Notes: generated from the sequence alone by a model not told the origin. A stretch of DNA of 64,000 nucleotides from Sistotremastrum niveocremeum HHB9708 (GCA_001630475.1 KV419396.1:1079532-1143531), one strand, 5' to 3'. Positions 33,201-45,789 are shown, numbered from the stretch's first letter. Numbers and translations are program-made.

Positions 33201-34937
33201 CTTCAGTCTATCGTCAAATATCGAAGCGGATAATGTGGTTCGTGTCATGGACCAGCTTTTGATAGGAAATCGGGTGAGTCATTATTTATATGTATTTCTG
33301 TGGCAGGGAGTAGATCATTGATCCAATGCCCCGCAGCGCCGTCGGGCGACGACAGGTTCTCGCGGCCGCGAACAAGAGGTGTCTGCTCAGAAGGGTCAAT
33401 CTGTTTTGTCCATACGGGACGTGGCACATCTTGTAGCAGCGGAAAAACGCGTTGCCCAGGTTTATATCATCTCCACCCGAAATCCGTCTGCGCTGTGCGA
33501 AGAGAATGCCGCTATCGCTCGAAAACACGGTCGATATGATCACGAACGAATGTTCCGTGTGTTACAGCCTCTTGTTGCCAATGTGGCCCCACAGCAGGAC
33601 CGTTATGCCGCAGTCAGATGGGGACAATTCCCAATGGCTCGGCAGCTCATTGTCAAACTGTGAGCAAAAAATTGAAAGTTGCTGTGCCCTCTTCATACTC
33701 CAACTTATGCATAGATATGAAGAGCTCTGCGGGAAGAAAGACTTACAGCTTCTGGCCATGATGGCTGTTGTTCTGTTTCAGGCAGAAATGTTGACTCCCA
33801 ATCTGCAAGGTACGACACAAGACTCGCTTCGGGCCAGATTTTGACTGCTGTGTCTTCCTAGCTGCCCACCTGAGCCAGCCGGATCCGCACCAAAATCCCT
33901 TTCTCACGGCTGGCCGGCCAGTGCAATCAAATCCGGACTACTTTGGTATACGAAAACTTTCGGAATCAAGGCAAGCCGGGACAGAGGCCTCATGGGGTTC
34001 TAGAACATCTGATTCGCCCACATCTCCTGTTGCCCCCCGTTCATTCACATCGTCGATCTCGTCCAAAAGCTCTTGGTCCAGTATCATCAATTCAAGTGGT
34101 GTCCGACTCCTAATGGGTGGCAACCAGGATCGATCTAAGATCGACCCCGCCTCACCCACGGAGCAAATGCCCCCCGAACGTGGTGCATTGCCCTCCAAGC
34201 AGAACACTCTCGAGTTTCGGCGCTCACGAAATTCTATCTCTGAAACCTCTGTGTCTTTCCTTCAACCTCCCGTGAAATCAGCTGCGGTTCCACAAGTTAT
34301 ATCAAGACCAAGAGTCACTATTCCACCCTCACAGCCCCGTAGGCTCACTTTTTCACAAGCAGTGACTTCAAAGTCCAGCGCAGTGCCGACGAAACGGCTT
34401 GTGGTGGATCTTGATTATGATTGGGATGCAGACACTCAGTAGGTCGAGGTGACCCAATCTCAGTTTTTCTCTGACACCTCTTGCAGACCTTTACCACAGA
34501 GTTTGATGGACGAACAGATGCACAAGCAATGCGAAGCCCATATCAGAGCGTACGCCGAGATGCTCCCGCATTGGGGCCTCATGCATAAGCGTGCGGAGCT
34601 AATGAAGTGTATCCCGAAAAGGGCCCGTGACGATCCATGGCGGTTCACTAGGGTAATCCAGATTCTCGCCGTCTGTCAGAAGTGTGGAAAGAAACTTGAC
34701 AGCCCGGACGCGTGTCCTCATTGCGCCTCCAGTTCGCCAATGCCACGATGTACCATATGTCGCCTCCCTTGCAAATGTGAGCGTTGTTGTAACCTTCCCA
34801 AAACATCTCTTACCTTATTCTCAGATTTGACACATACCTGTCTGACGTGCAAACACGTGACGCATCTTGCTTGCTGGAGGTCATACCGCCCTCCGGTCTG
34901 CCCTACTGGTTGCGGCTGTTCGTGCAATCACCACTGA
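30250..34937 (+). CDS. MTC5: SEA/GATOR2 complex subunit, WDR59/Mtc5
   Basis: Part of the vacuole-associated SEA complex that tunes TORC1 to amino acids. Seventeen exons: 30250-30519, 30572-30612, 30672-30821, 30871-31049, 31100-31117, 31169-31257, 31308-31698, 31748-31827, 31875-32407, 32460-32511, 32568-32967, 33023-33273, 33337-33659, 33715-33809, 33862-34438, 34487-34776, 34825-34937; 1283 residues, every phase consistent. An N-terminal WD40 propeller (DVNWHTHEPNVIASTGLDSW, VKWNRHDPNVLASSHLN, IKLWDTQ) is followed by an RWD domain (VTFQFPPAYPL) and a C-terminal zinc-finger (CTICRLPCK, TCLTCKHVTHLACW, CPTGCGCSC). Exon 5 is an 18-nt microexon. This order (WD40, RWD, RING-like) is diagnostic. 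Rheb, the TORC1 activator, is encoded 15 kb away, probably by chance. Confidence 0.95.
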
Positions 34938-34983
34938 TACAATACTCTTATTACAACGATTAACTCCACATAAGTCTACATGT

Positions 34984-36750
34984 TTATTTGCATCTCTGGC
35001 CAACGATACTTTTGCCGTGTTCCTGTTTATGATTTAGCAACCCCATTGTAAATTACCTGTAAATCTCTCACCTGCCATTCTTCTTTGCTAATCCATAATT
35101 GATGGAACGTCCCCAAGCTTGCCAGTACACTACCCCCGAGCCAGGCTCCATATCGACGTTCTGTGATGTTGCCAGCAGCATGGAGTTTGATCCGTTGCTG
35201 TGGGAGAGTTCAGCAGAGCGCCATGGGAAGGAAATGAATGTTACATTAGGATATGATCTGGTTAGCTCATTGACTATTCGCTCGCTGAACCCACTAAGTA
35301 AAGAGCTACCGCCAGTTAGGACGACGTTTGAAAGTAGTTGGGCACGTAGGTCAGGCTCGCAAGCCCCCAAAGAAGTATTCAAGAGAGAGTTAAGGGGTGC
35401 GGGCAGATCGGGAGCCTGAAGATGATTGACATCAGTGACAGAAGGCATTTGCATAATTCGACGATCGTACCGCCATGTGGGAGTTGTTGAAGTAAACTTC
35501 GCCAGGAAGAAATCGATCAGCTCCGAAGAATGTATTGTACCCAGTGGGAAATTCATATTGTTTAACTGGGCGGGTTTGTGCAATTCTGTTGCATTGATCA
35601 ACGATTGAATCCCGTGTAATGATAATCGCATACTGTTCATTCCAGCCGCCGTCCATGACGGCTGACACATTCGCGAGCCATTCGTCGAGCTCACGGTGCT
35701 CCGCCCATGTTCTCCAAGTGTCTGTCGTTTGGCTTGCTCTGTCTTCTCGGTATGTAAACCGCGGGGGTAGACCGGGATCAACAGCCTTCCAAAATGTCAA
35801 GAAATGGAGGAACCTGTCGCAGGGTTTGTGACTACGTACTTGTTTGTTTGAAATGAGGTGATGGGGAAGGAGAGAGATGCCTTCTCTGTGAGGTGTTGGT
35901 TGCGTGAGCATAGAATATGCCTGAGCGCGAACAAGCAGCGGTATAGTAGAGTTGGCACATCCTGAGAACTGTTATTAAGCATTAAGATAGGACTTCTTTG
36001 AGTATTTACCTTTTCGTAAGACGAAACCGTCTACAACAGGCACCACGCTAGCCATAGACTTTCCAACATCGATGACCAAGGCCGTCCCTTTTCCAGCAGC
36101 AAAGCTGAGAGTCAAGGTATCAGCCTCACGAGACTCAGACAATAAGGGGGAAACACTACGCGTTAAGGACTCCAGAATTGGCGATGTAGAAAGCCGGAAC
36201 TTGAAGGTCCTCAAACATGATCTCTGCCATTCGTTCTCGGTTCGCTTTAGTATTCCATGTCGGTTCTGTGACGAGGACAGGATGTTCCGTAGGATCACAG
36301 CGCAGAGAATCAACGATCGCGTACTTCACAATGTGAGGAATGGGGGCAAAGTCGGTCACTTGATTTTGTGAGGCGAACTCTAAGACAATATGGAAGTTGC
36401 ACAACTTACAGATGCCCTCAGAGAAAGGATTTGTGACAACCATATTGGGTCGCCAGACATTAGGCCCTTGCTCTCCCAAGTAAGTCGTAGTAGAGGCTCT
36501 GGGCTGCCGTATGAGCTCTCCATTTGCGCCCGTTTCATCCATGGCTTCGGGTGGTGGCCTATGAGGCACATAGCCGTATGAAGTTGAGAATACTGCCTTG
36601 GGGGAGTCATCGCCAGCGTATCCAGCACGCGTCGTATGCGAGCCAATGTCAAGTACAAGAGCAGAAACTTCGTCTGTTATGTCAACGCGTCAGTTTGCGC
36701 ATGAAAGGAGCGTAAGGACGCGATAACTGACCTCCTCCGTGCGTTGCCAT
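34984..36750 (-). CDS. ARP4: Actin-related protein ARP4
   Basis: Nuclear actin-related subunit of INO80, SWR1 and NuA4 chromatin complexes. Ten exons (minus): 36732-36750, 36410-36673, 36160-36358, 36010-36104, 35840-35961, 35634-35785, 35471-35585, 35245-35415, 35072-35197, 34984-35022; 433 residues. Actin-fold motifs: [18 protein letters not shown] (phosphate 1), [20 protein letters not shown] (phosphate 2), [17 protein letters not shown] (adenosine) and [20 protein letters not shown]. The [16 protein letters not shown] start and the insert after the second phosphate motif (VDPGLPPRF..) point to Arp4/BAF53 rather than actin. The 54-bp intron at 35786-35839 is a multiple of three and has no stop, so retention would insert 18 residues. 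The start is 53 bp from the divergent ERB1 start. Confidence 0.93.
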
Positions 36751-36803
36751 TGTTGCTTCAGCCGGAATTTGCCGATTTTTTTCTGCGGTCGACTTGGTCT
36801 GCA

Positions 36804-39381
36804 ATGCTGAAGGCTACTTCCAACAAACGGAAAGAACGAGAAGAGGACTCTATAGAAGAACCCAAAAGCCTTCAAAATTCCTCTTTACCACTCAATGGAA
36901 ATTTGGAGCTGAACGACGAATCAGGAGACGAGCAGTCCGACGAAGAAGACTCGGACGGAGTGCAAGAACCATTTCCTGAGCTGGACCCAGCCAGCGATTC
37001 TGACTCTGATTCATTCGACGAAGAAGACGTGGAAGGACTCGATGAAGACGAGGAGTCGTATCCCGACGACTCAGGAAGCGATACGAGCGTCGCAGACGAT
37101 GTAACTCCATTTCCCAAACCACGGACAATCATTTCAAATATTACTGGACAACCAAAACGTGTCTATCCAGAAATCGAGCCTGACTATGACTCTGATTCTT
37201 CAACTGAAGAGGTACGCTAGGGATTTATGTGTCTCATTCAAGTCATTGACTTCCAATAGGATCCAACCCGCATAGGCAATGTACCGGTCGAGTGGTATGA
37301 TGATCTCCCTCACGTTGGCTACGACATCAATGGCAAAAAGGTCCTTCGTGCCGCAAGAGGGGACGAACTAGACAAATTTCTGTCGACAGTGGAAGACCCT
37401 TCAACTTGGACAAGTGCTATGGACAAAAAGTTGGGCATGGAGAAGCCTCTGACCGCGGAGGAGCTGGACATCATTCAGCGTTTGCAGTCAGCAGAGAATC
37501 CTGACGCGAACTATGATCCATACGAACCGACTGTGGAGTGGTTTACTGGAAAGGGCAAAGAGGAGGTTATGCCTCTGAGCAGCGCTCCTGAGCCAAAGCG
37601 CAGATGGCAGCCTAGCAAGTGGGAAAAACAAAAGGTGCTCATATTTTGCGACCGTCAACCTACTATCCTCTGACTGCATCGATCATAGGTCATGAAAATT
37701 GTACGCGCCATCCGACAGGGTCGCATACTCCCTTCAAAACCCAAAACATCGTCGGATGCCCCACAATATTACAATATTTGGAGCAACGAAGATCCTTCCT
37801 CGTCGCATGTCCCTCAACTCCCTGCACCGAAAAGACGTCTGCCAACAAATTCGGAATCCTACAATCCACCCCCTGAATACCTACCTTCTGAAGAAGAGAA
37901 AAAGCAGTGGGAGGAGACCGAGAAAGAAGACCGCGAGAGAGATTACCTTCCACAATCATACCCTTCCCTCCGCCTGGTTCCCGCATACGATCAATTCATT
38001 CAGGAACAGTTTCAGCGACAACTCGACCTGTATTTGGCGCCTCGTCTTCAGAAGAAAAAGCTGAATATCGATCCGGAGAGCTTGATACCCAAGCTCCCTA
38101 GTCCAAACTCACTCAAACCTTTCCCTCTGTACAAATCTCTTCGAGTCATGCATGAGAGCCGAGTGCGTTGTATATCTGTCAGCCCTGATGGACTGTGGTC
38201 GGTCACAGGCGATGGAAAGGGACACATTTTACTATGGGAAGTGACTGTTGGGCGACCCGTGAAGCGCTGGAAGTTTGATGCTGCCATTACGGCCGTTGAA
38301 TGGTGTCCAAGGAAAGATGTCACTTTCTTCGTCGTTGCCTTGTGCGTCTTCATTATTACATCGTTCTTCCTGTCTCTTGACTTTACAATCAGAGAAGAAA
38401 CTCTGCACGCTATCATTCCTCCTAACTTGTCTGAACCTATACTGAAGGCTACCCGCACATTATTGGCGCCATCGGAATTACCTGCCAATGGTTCCGCACC
38501 GACCGTAGTCAAATGGACCTCTGATCTATCAGGATCTTCTGAGGATAAGCCTATCCTTTCTCTGCGCCTGCCCGCATCTTCTGGTTCACCAAAACAAGTG
38601 GTATTTCATCGCAGAGGTGACTACTTCGCCACCGTTTGTAAGTTATTTTTTCCCGAGTGGTGATGTATTGATCCTGACGATGCTTTAACCAGGCGATGCT
38701 CCTGGTCAGATCTCTATCTGGATTCATCAGATATCGAAACGGCATTCGCAAAGCCCTTTTAAGAAAATGAAAGGGGCCGTGCAGCGGGTATTGTTCCATC
38801 CTATAAAAGCACATTTCCTTGTCGCAGTATGTTCATTCAGCTGTCTTTGGATCAATCGTGCTGACGCGGCGTAGACTCAACGATATGTGCGAATATATGA
38901 TCTCGCTGCGCAACAGTTGCTGAAGACTCTGCAACCCGGAATGAAATGGATTTCGTCTATCGACATTCATCCTTCTGGAGATCATCTTATTGTTGGCGGC
39001 TACGATCGAAAGCTCTGTTGGTTTGATCTTGAATTGAGTGATAAGCCATACAAAGTACTGAGGTGTGTATCTCGATCCTTTACGAACGACACAACTCAAG
39101 TCGTACTTTATTTCAGATATCACACTCGTGCTATCCGTGCCGTTCATTTCCACCCCACTTATCCTTTGTTTGCCTCGTCATCCGACGACGGCTCAATCCA
39201 GATCTTCCATGCTCGAGTATACAACGACATGATGACAGATCCTCTGATTGTGCCGTTGAAGATCTTACGAGGGCACAAAGTTAGTGATGGCCTGGGTGTT
39301 TTGGATATCAAATGGTGTAGCGGGTCGCCATGGCTTGTGAGTGCTGGAGCTGATGGAACTGCTGGCGTTTGGTTTAGTTAG
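36804..39381 (+). CDS. ERB1: Ribosome biogenesis protein ERB1 (BOP1)
   Basis: Member of the Nop7-Erb1-Ytm1 (PeBoW) complex that matures 27S pre-rRNA in the 60S pathway, in the nucleolus. Seven exons: 36804-37211, 37260-37634, 37689-38341, 38393-38637, 38693-38826, 38875-39062, 39117-39381; 755 residues. A strongly acidic N-terminus (about residues 30-115, many Glu/Asp/Ser) is followed by the BOP1NT domain ([38 protein letters not shown]) and a C-terminal WD40 propeller ([49 protein letters not shown]). All phases agree. Sequence match to the family is strong throughout. Confidence 0.96.
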
Positions 39382-39526
39382 GATACCTTGCATATTTACT
39401 ACATTTATATTGTCATTCTGTGATGCATATACTTATAATGATAATCAGCACACCATCAGTTGAGTCAGTTGTGGCGCGGCCCAGGACCGCTTCCGACAAC
39501 CGCACATTTTTTCACCATCGTCTTCA

Positions 39527-41635
39527 ATGTCGAAACTGAACGCAAACGCCTTTTCTTTTGTCCCTGGCCAGGCATTCAAATTACCGTCTCAAGCTGTACC
39601 ACAACCTCCGGCCCAATCCCCACTAGCACCAATCGAGAGACCCGAACAAACTGAAGCTCCTCGTCCGCCTCCTACAATCACTCTGAATATTGGTGGTAGC
39701 AAGCCCACTCCCCCTCCTGCTCCCACCCCTGCGGCACCTCCACCCAAGCCAGTCGATACTACACCAGTTGTGCCCAGCGTATCAGATGCTGCGCCTGCAC
39801 GATCGTCACCTGCACCCGCACCTGCGAAACCTTCAATAATCTCGACCAAACCCACTAACTTCTCTGCTGAAAAAGCAAAAACTACTACTGATACTATCGT
39901 CGCCGAGCAACATGCACAGATCGATGAGCAGACGATTCAAGATCTTTATGGAGATGGTATGCTTCTCTTGATCGCTCGATCCGATTCTTGATCATATGCC
40001 CTGTACCCTATAGTGAAACGACATCTGAACGTCGTCTTCATTGGACATGTCGATGCGGGCAAGTCGACAATGGGTGGCAACATTCTTTATCTCAGCGGCA
40101 TGGTGGATAAGCGTACGATGGAGAAATACGAGCGTGAAGCCAAGGAGGCTGGTCGGGAGAGTTGGTATCTGAGTTGGGCACTTGATTCAACGGCCCAGGA
40201 ACGAGCCAAAGTATGCCTCTATTCCGAACGATGTATGACCTGAATTAAAGCTTGCTTTAGGGCAAAACCGTGGAGGTCGGACGAGCATACTTCGAAACAC
40301 CGACCCGACGATACACTATCCTGGATGCTCCTGGTCACAAGACATATGTCCCCTCTATGATCTCTGGAGCGTCTCAAGCTGATGTTGCGGTTCTTGTGAT
40401 ATCGGCTCGAAAGGGCGAGTTCGAAACTGGCTTTGAGCGAGGTGGCCAAACCCGCGAACATCTTATGCTCGTCAAGACGGCAGGTGTAACTAAAGTCGTC
40501 ATCGTCATCAACAAAATGGACGATGCTACTGTCGCATGGAGTAAGGAACGTTATGACGAAATTAAGGACAAGATGACACCCTTCGTGAGATCTGCGGGAT
40601 ACAACCCCAAGACTGACGCCTCGTTCGTCCCCGTGTCCGCTTACACTGGACAAAATCTGAAGGACCGAGTCTCGAAATCGATATGTAACTGGTACTCGTA
40701 CGTTCTCCGGATTCTGAGAAACATTCGCGCCAGTCTAATCGATTTCATAGAGGGCCATCGCTACTCGAGCACCTGGATAACCTCCCTATGGTGGATCGCA
40801 AGGTCAATGGACCTGTGCTGATGCCCATATCAGAGAAGTACAAGGACATGGGTACTATCGTTGTCGGAAAGTTGGAATCGGGCCGAATTGTCAAGAACGA
40901 CTCCTTGATTCTCATGCCCAATCATACGCCAGTCGAAGTCACCGCAATCTACGACGAGTTAGAGCAAGAAGCTAACCAAGCACTCTGCGGGGACAATGTC
41001 CGAATTAGACTTCGTGGCGTCGATGATGAAGATATCAGCACCGGCTTTGTGCTGAGCAGTCCCTCATCCCCTGTTCATGCCGTTAGCAAGTTTGAGGCTC
41101 AACTGGCGATTCTGGATCACAAGAACATCATCTGCGCCGGATATGCCGCTGTCTTGCACGTTCACACCCTCTCGGAAGAAGTGCAGCTTTCGGTCAGTAC
41201 TGTCCTATTCAATTGTCGGAAATCTCTTCACACAGCTTGTGCTATCAGGCTCTTCTCCATTATTTCGATAAAGCAACAGGTCGCAAATCGAAAAAGCCTC
41301 CCCAGTTCGCTAAGAGAGGTCCAGCCTTTCCTCAAAACGTGTCCGTGCATTCACTGACAATTGCGATTCAAAAGGCCAAAAGATAGTTGCATTGATTGAA
41401 GCATCAGCGCCAATCTGCATTGAACGTTTCGCAGACTATCCTCAATTGGGTCGCTTCACTCTCCGAGATGAAGGTATGGCCTTTGAAAGTTAACTGTTCG
41501 CGAATACTAATCGCCACTGTACTAGGCAAAACTATTGCCATCGGGAAGGTCACAAGACTGGTTGAGAGCACTGACGAGGCAGTCACGGACGGCGTTGCTG
41601 CTTTATCTGTTAACGATGCGGCAGGCGCAGCCTAA
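39527..41635 (+). CDS. SUP35: Translation termination factor eRF3 (GTPase)
   Basis: GTPase that works with eRF1 at stop codons in the cytosol. Seven exons: 39527-39956, 40014-40210, 40261-40697, 40751-41192, 41249-41318, 41375-41473, 41526-41635; 594 residues. G-domain motifs are GHVDAGKST (G1), DAPGHK (G3), NKMD (G4) and SAYTG (G5), followed by two EF-Tu-like barrels ending in LGRFTLRDEGKTIAIGKV. The first 20 residues contain LNANAFSFVPGQAF, which fits the PAM2 motif that binds poly(A)-binding protein. The rest of the N-terminal extension is Pro/Ala-rich; no Gln/Asn-rich prion-type repeats as in yeast Sup35 are visible. Confidence 0.97.
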
Positions 41636-41805
41636 AGAGGGGGTGCTTGTGCAGTGAAGCCCACTGGCAGATGTATCAACAACACTCTGTATATTCATCC
41701 AGATGTACAACAATCTCCATTACATTTACAGTCCGCCATGACTTCAAGGGTTGAGGATTGTCACACTGTCAAATCTCGCTCGTCAAATGATCGTACATCA
41801 GACTG

Positions 41806-42840
41806 TCAGCGTGTCTTGTCGTCAGCAAGAATTGCATCGTTCAATTGTTCCAAAGGAGCTAGCTCCTTCTTCTCCACCAAGTCAAACTGTATGAGTTTTC
41901 TGAGTAACAGGTTCACTGTTCATCGACCTGAAGGTTACCTCATTGACGAACAGGAAGAAATGTCGGTAACTCGTGTTGAGATGCGCTGTCGGAGGCTTTA
42001 TTTGAGCCGATGATACCGATGGTTCAATCATGTTTACCTTCAATACCAAGTGCACATATCTGTTCGAAGTGGTTGCTGTACAGGTGTGCGTAGACCCGGA
42101 ATAGACGGCGGATTATGGTTTTCACCGTATCTCGAAAATTACGAGGGAAAGGGGTGCCTTCAAGGAAGGCGTCAGCGTGACGCATCGGAATGATCTGATC
42201 ATTTTGGCGCACCTATTTTGTTTGGGAAGACATTCTCATCGTCGAGGATCTCCTGAACCCAATTCATGAGTACGTCGATATAGACTGGCGCTGGAAGTTT
42301 GGTCGGTCTCTTGTATTTTACACCGTCTTCCCACAAGTATTCATAGCTTTTGTGATTGATAGTGGGTCAGATTGACTGTGACCGCTAAATTGAACTAGAC
42401 TGAGCTCACCGTGGACCCGCTGACATGACTGGACACTGTTGATCCCAATCAATGGCATGAAGACGCGTTCATGTCGGAATATACCTCTTGAGCGACACAG
42501 AACTCTGTCACAGTTCCGTAGAGCATGTTGATATGGTTGAAGAAGTCCACAGCTGTTCGGTTGAGACCGGTTGGACGTTGTTCCAACAACAGATGAGACA
42601 ACTCACTATGAACAGCCAGCCATTCATTGAGATCTTCTCCCTCGGGCAGCTGCACCGCTGCCCTCAAATTCCCAGATCCCTATGCGGGCTCAGTCAACGG
42701 GCGCACAGATGGTCTAAGCGATGACATGCCAGAGTTGCTTCCGCATATTTGCGCAGTTGGTATTGTTTTGTGCCCTCTGGCGCGTCTTTACGCGGTTTAA
42801 ATGTTCGTGTTTTGCCTCTTGACGGATAGTCAGCCACCAT
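41806..42840 (-). CDS. MOB1: MOB kinase activator (Mob1)
   Basis: Adaptor that binds and activates NDR/LATS kinases (Dbf2, Sid2) in the mitotic exit/septation network. Eight exons (minus): 42730-42840, 42607-42679, 42485-42552, 42410-42435, 42213-42346, 42038-42157, 41939-41985, 41806-41886; 219 residues, the normal length. Motifs: [37 protein letters not shown] (zinc ligand Cys residues), [20 protein letters not shown] and [14 protein letters not shown]. Intron 1 has a GC donor (CTG/gcatgt, GC at about 42728-42729) with a good acceptor; any GT donor nearby breaks the frame. Convergent with eRF3. Confidence 0.95.
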
Positions 42841-43133
42841 CGTCAATGTACGAGATTGAGAGCAGAGCTTTACATTCCAAAGAATGAAGACATGATCTGT
42901 TATGGAATGCAGTGGTTTTGGCGCGGTCACGTTAAGTTCATTACTTATGTAATTCTTTCTCACGGCCCACGGAAAATCGGATCTTGAACTTGAGCCGGAG
43001 ATCAGAATCTCGATCGGCTTTCCGGAAGAAGATAAGATAACGGAAGTAGGAATAAATTAAGGTTTCTGATCACAGACTACATCACTTTGTACAGTCGATC
43101 TGTTTATAGTACTAGTGCCGCCTGTCGATCCGA
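42841..43133. other. Intergenic, promoter of MOB1
   Basis: Upstream flank of MOB1 and 3-prime flank of the transporter. An open minus-strand frame continues 123 bases upstream of the chosen MOB1 start, but shows no conserved sequence. No other feature is seen. Confidence 0.3.
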
Positions 43134-45199
43134 TCACTCGACCAAAGCAATTCCGCCGTCTTTCTTAATGGCCACGCGACGCTTCACCTTGGAGGCTTTG
43201 ATAGGATTCTTCTGGGCAAACACCTCTTCCAATTCCTCAAGCGTACGCCCATTGGTCTCGATACAGAAAATGTACCACAGGACAGTCTCGACCAAATCCC
43301 AACCCACGAAAATCTACAAACAAATCAGCCGAATAGCGCACTTATTAGACATCAGACTTACGAAAACGTAGTTATATTTGATGTTTTGAAGGGCAATCGG
43401 CCCGGCGAATTGATTGATGAAGTTCAGGAGATTCACAACCACACCATACATGGCCATACCCTTAGCGCGAGCGGTGGTCTGGAGACATTCAACAGGGTAC
43501 AGTGCCTGGAGTGGAGTATATGCGAAGGAATAGACCTGGTAGGAGGGTTGGTATCAAACTGAAACTTCTTGGACAGATACAATGGACTCACGATATTGAA
43601 GAAGAAGTAAGCAGCGACAGCTCCTCGTCCGACCGAGAGGTTTTGCTGGCCAGCTGGTTGGTGGGCCCAGACCGCCGAAAGTGCACCATTGATTGCCAAG
43701 AATACCGCAGAGCCAAAAGTACCCCATACGAGAGCCAATCGACGTGGCATGCGATCGGAAAGAGCCACTCCGGTCAATGCGCCAGCAGCCGAGGTGATGG
43801 AGTTGGCCAGATTGAGGACGAATTGCATATAGTTGCCGTAACTGAATAACGATAAGAATGTTAGTCTGAGTTAATCAAATGGTCAGAAAAGGTAATATTC
43901 ACCCGACAGCCTGATAAATCTGTGTGTTGAAGTATCCCAAACCATTCCCGGAGAATTGACCGAAGACACCCATGAGAATGACCATGAGGGATCTCCAACG
44001 CGCAGATCTAGTCTTGAAAAGTTCCGAATAATCCCACCAGCGCTTGTCAGCTCCATCGACAGAAATGGATTCTTTGAACTCCTGCCATTCGAGTTCCACA
44101 ACGGGGTTCGTAGGGTCGTTATTTCCGTGGAAGCGTGTAAGGAAAGCAAGCGCTTCGTCGTCACGAGAGTTGGCGAGAAGCCAACGGGGTGATTCGGGAA
44201 GGAAGAACACGGATATCATGACGATCAGAGAGGGAACCGCTTGGAAGATAAGGGGAAGACGCCATTGCCAATCTGAGTTGATTTTCTGAGTGCCAAGAGT
44301 GATTCCGGCGGCGGGGATGGAGCCTCCGAACCAACCACAGTTGTAGAAGGCGGTCATGCGAGAACGCCACTGAGGGGGAGAGACTTCAATAATGTATGAG
44401 GGAGCCGCGCAAGTCATGATCGAAACACCAAAACCAAGGATCTGTGTAGTTATTTGCCGTCAGACAACGTTCTAAAGACGCTAAGCAGGACTTACGAAAC
44501 GACCAGCGATGAATTGAGCTCTATGCATCGAAGAAGCAATGACTGCGGACCCAATGCAAATGATAAGGCCTCCACAGAACATTCCTCCGCGGCGTCCGAG
44601 CCTGTCAGTTAGGGGGCCAGCGAACCAGGGACCGACGAGACCACCGATGGTGTAACTATTCCGAGTTAGATCATGCTCTCCCAAATGGTATTAGTTTTCT
44701 CACATTGAGAAGATTATGCCAGTGCCTTCACCGACAGTCCCATGATTGATACGGTCTTGGTAGAACGGCATAATGTTGATGGCAGTCATAAGGGATCCGT
44801 CGTACCCGTTGGCGCAAGAACACAAGAACGCGACCTATAGCAAATGTTTTGAGCCAGACCATAGATTTTACGATGCTATACTTACGAAACAGCACCAGTA
44901 TAGAAGTAGCGAGTCTTTAGACCAGGGATCCAAACGGCCAGCCTTGGTAGTGGCGGCAGCGAGAGCACCTAGAGCGGATCAATAAAGGTCGTGTTGTGTA
45001 AAGAGGCTTGCCTTACCACTGCGAACTTCTATGACCTTGTCCACATCTTTGGCAGCGCTAACATCTTTGATGCGTTCGATGTGGAAGTGCTGTCGAGATG
45101 TTCGTAAAGCTGAAAGGAAAGAACTTTCGCAATATTCACCTCAGTAACGACCTGCTTGTCCTCGTTGAACTTCTCAGGATCAGAGCCGGTGTAAGACAT
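43134..45199 (-). CDS. MFS sugar transporter, lactose-permease type
   Basis: Plasma-membrane sugar:H+ symporter of the Sugar Porter family. Nine exons (minus): 45140-45199, 45017-45089, 44886-44968, 44704-44834, 44496-44655, 43903-44441, 43592-43841, 43362-43535, 43134-43313; 549 residues with twelve predicted membrane segments. Family signatures: GYDGSLMTAIN in TM1, GPLTDRLGRRGGM (loop 2-3), PQWRSRM, PESPRWLL (after TM6) and VECLQTTARAKGMA with ETNGRTLEELEEVF at the C-terminus. The YDGSLM motif and length match fungal lactose/cellobiose/mannobiose permease-like transporters. It is divergent from the beta-mannosidase gene, 590 bp apart, so a beta-mannoside or other disaccharide is a reasonable substrate guess. 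Confidence 0.93.
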
Positions 45200-45789
45200 C
45201 TTGATGCAGAGTAGCGAGGTATCGCACTCCACTCCCGAGTATTTATGCACTTCTGTATGTTGTAGGAGATGCTTTTCGTGACCGACGAAGGACCGCTTTC
45301 CGGTCTCGTGCTAGGTGCATTTACCCCATGAAAGATCAAGATCCAACCAGCTCCTTGGACTGAAACTCCAAGTAGCCATACCAAGCCACGGAAGTCTATG
45401 AGATGGCCGTTCGCAAGCAATAGGCATGAGGACGATGTCGAATCGGCAAAACCAACGAGCTCCATCAATACAGTTTCTCTTAACGTCGGAAAATTGCTGT
45501 CGATGGGATCAAAAAGTTTATTAGCGCCAAGGGCTTTTATTGAAATCTACATCACCGATTTAAACGCCAAAAGGGAATGGGCTAGAGCGACAGCAGAATG
45601 CTTTGGTTATAGATCGCCTGAGTGTTGAGTGTTGGATCTTCAAGTTGGTCTGCCGGCCCGACGGGCCTCATGACGCCGGGCAATCCTCGGACAAATTCAC
45701 AGGCGGGCGTCCTTGGATTCCTTGTCTGAACACTATTAAATGGTATTTTATTTAAAGAAAGAAAAGCTTTCCCTGGACTTTATCAGACC
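45200..45789. promoter_or_regulatory. Shared divergent promoter, transporter and mannosidase
   Basis: This 590-bp stretch lies between the two start codons. It contains GGCCCG-A-CGGGCC (45655-45667), an inverted repeat that could suit a fungal Zn(II)2Cys6 activator (CGG/CCG half-sites), more CCGGGC and CTCGGAC elements just downstream, and a T/A-rich TATTTTATTTAAAG at about 45742-45756, close to the mannosidase start. These are sequence observations; binding is inference. Confidence 0.4.

Noticed and set aside
40219-40653. Minus-strand frame opposite eRF3
   Set aside because: It is the antisense shadow of a highly conserved GTPase exon.
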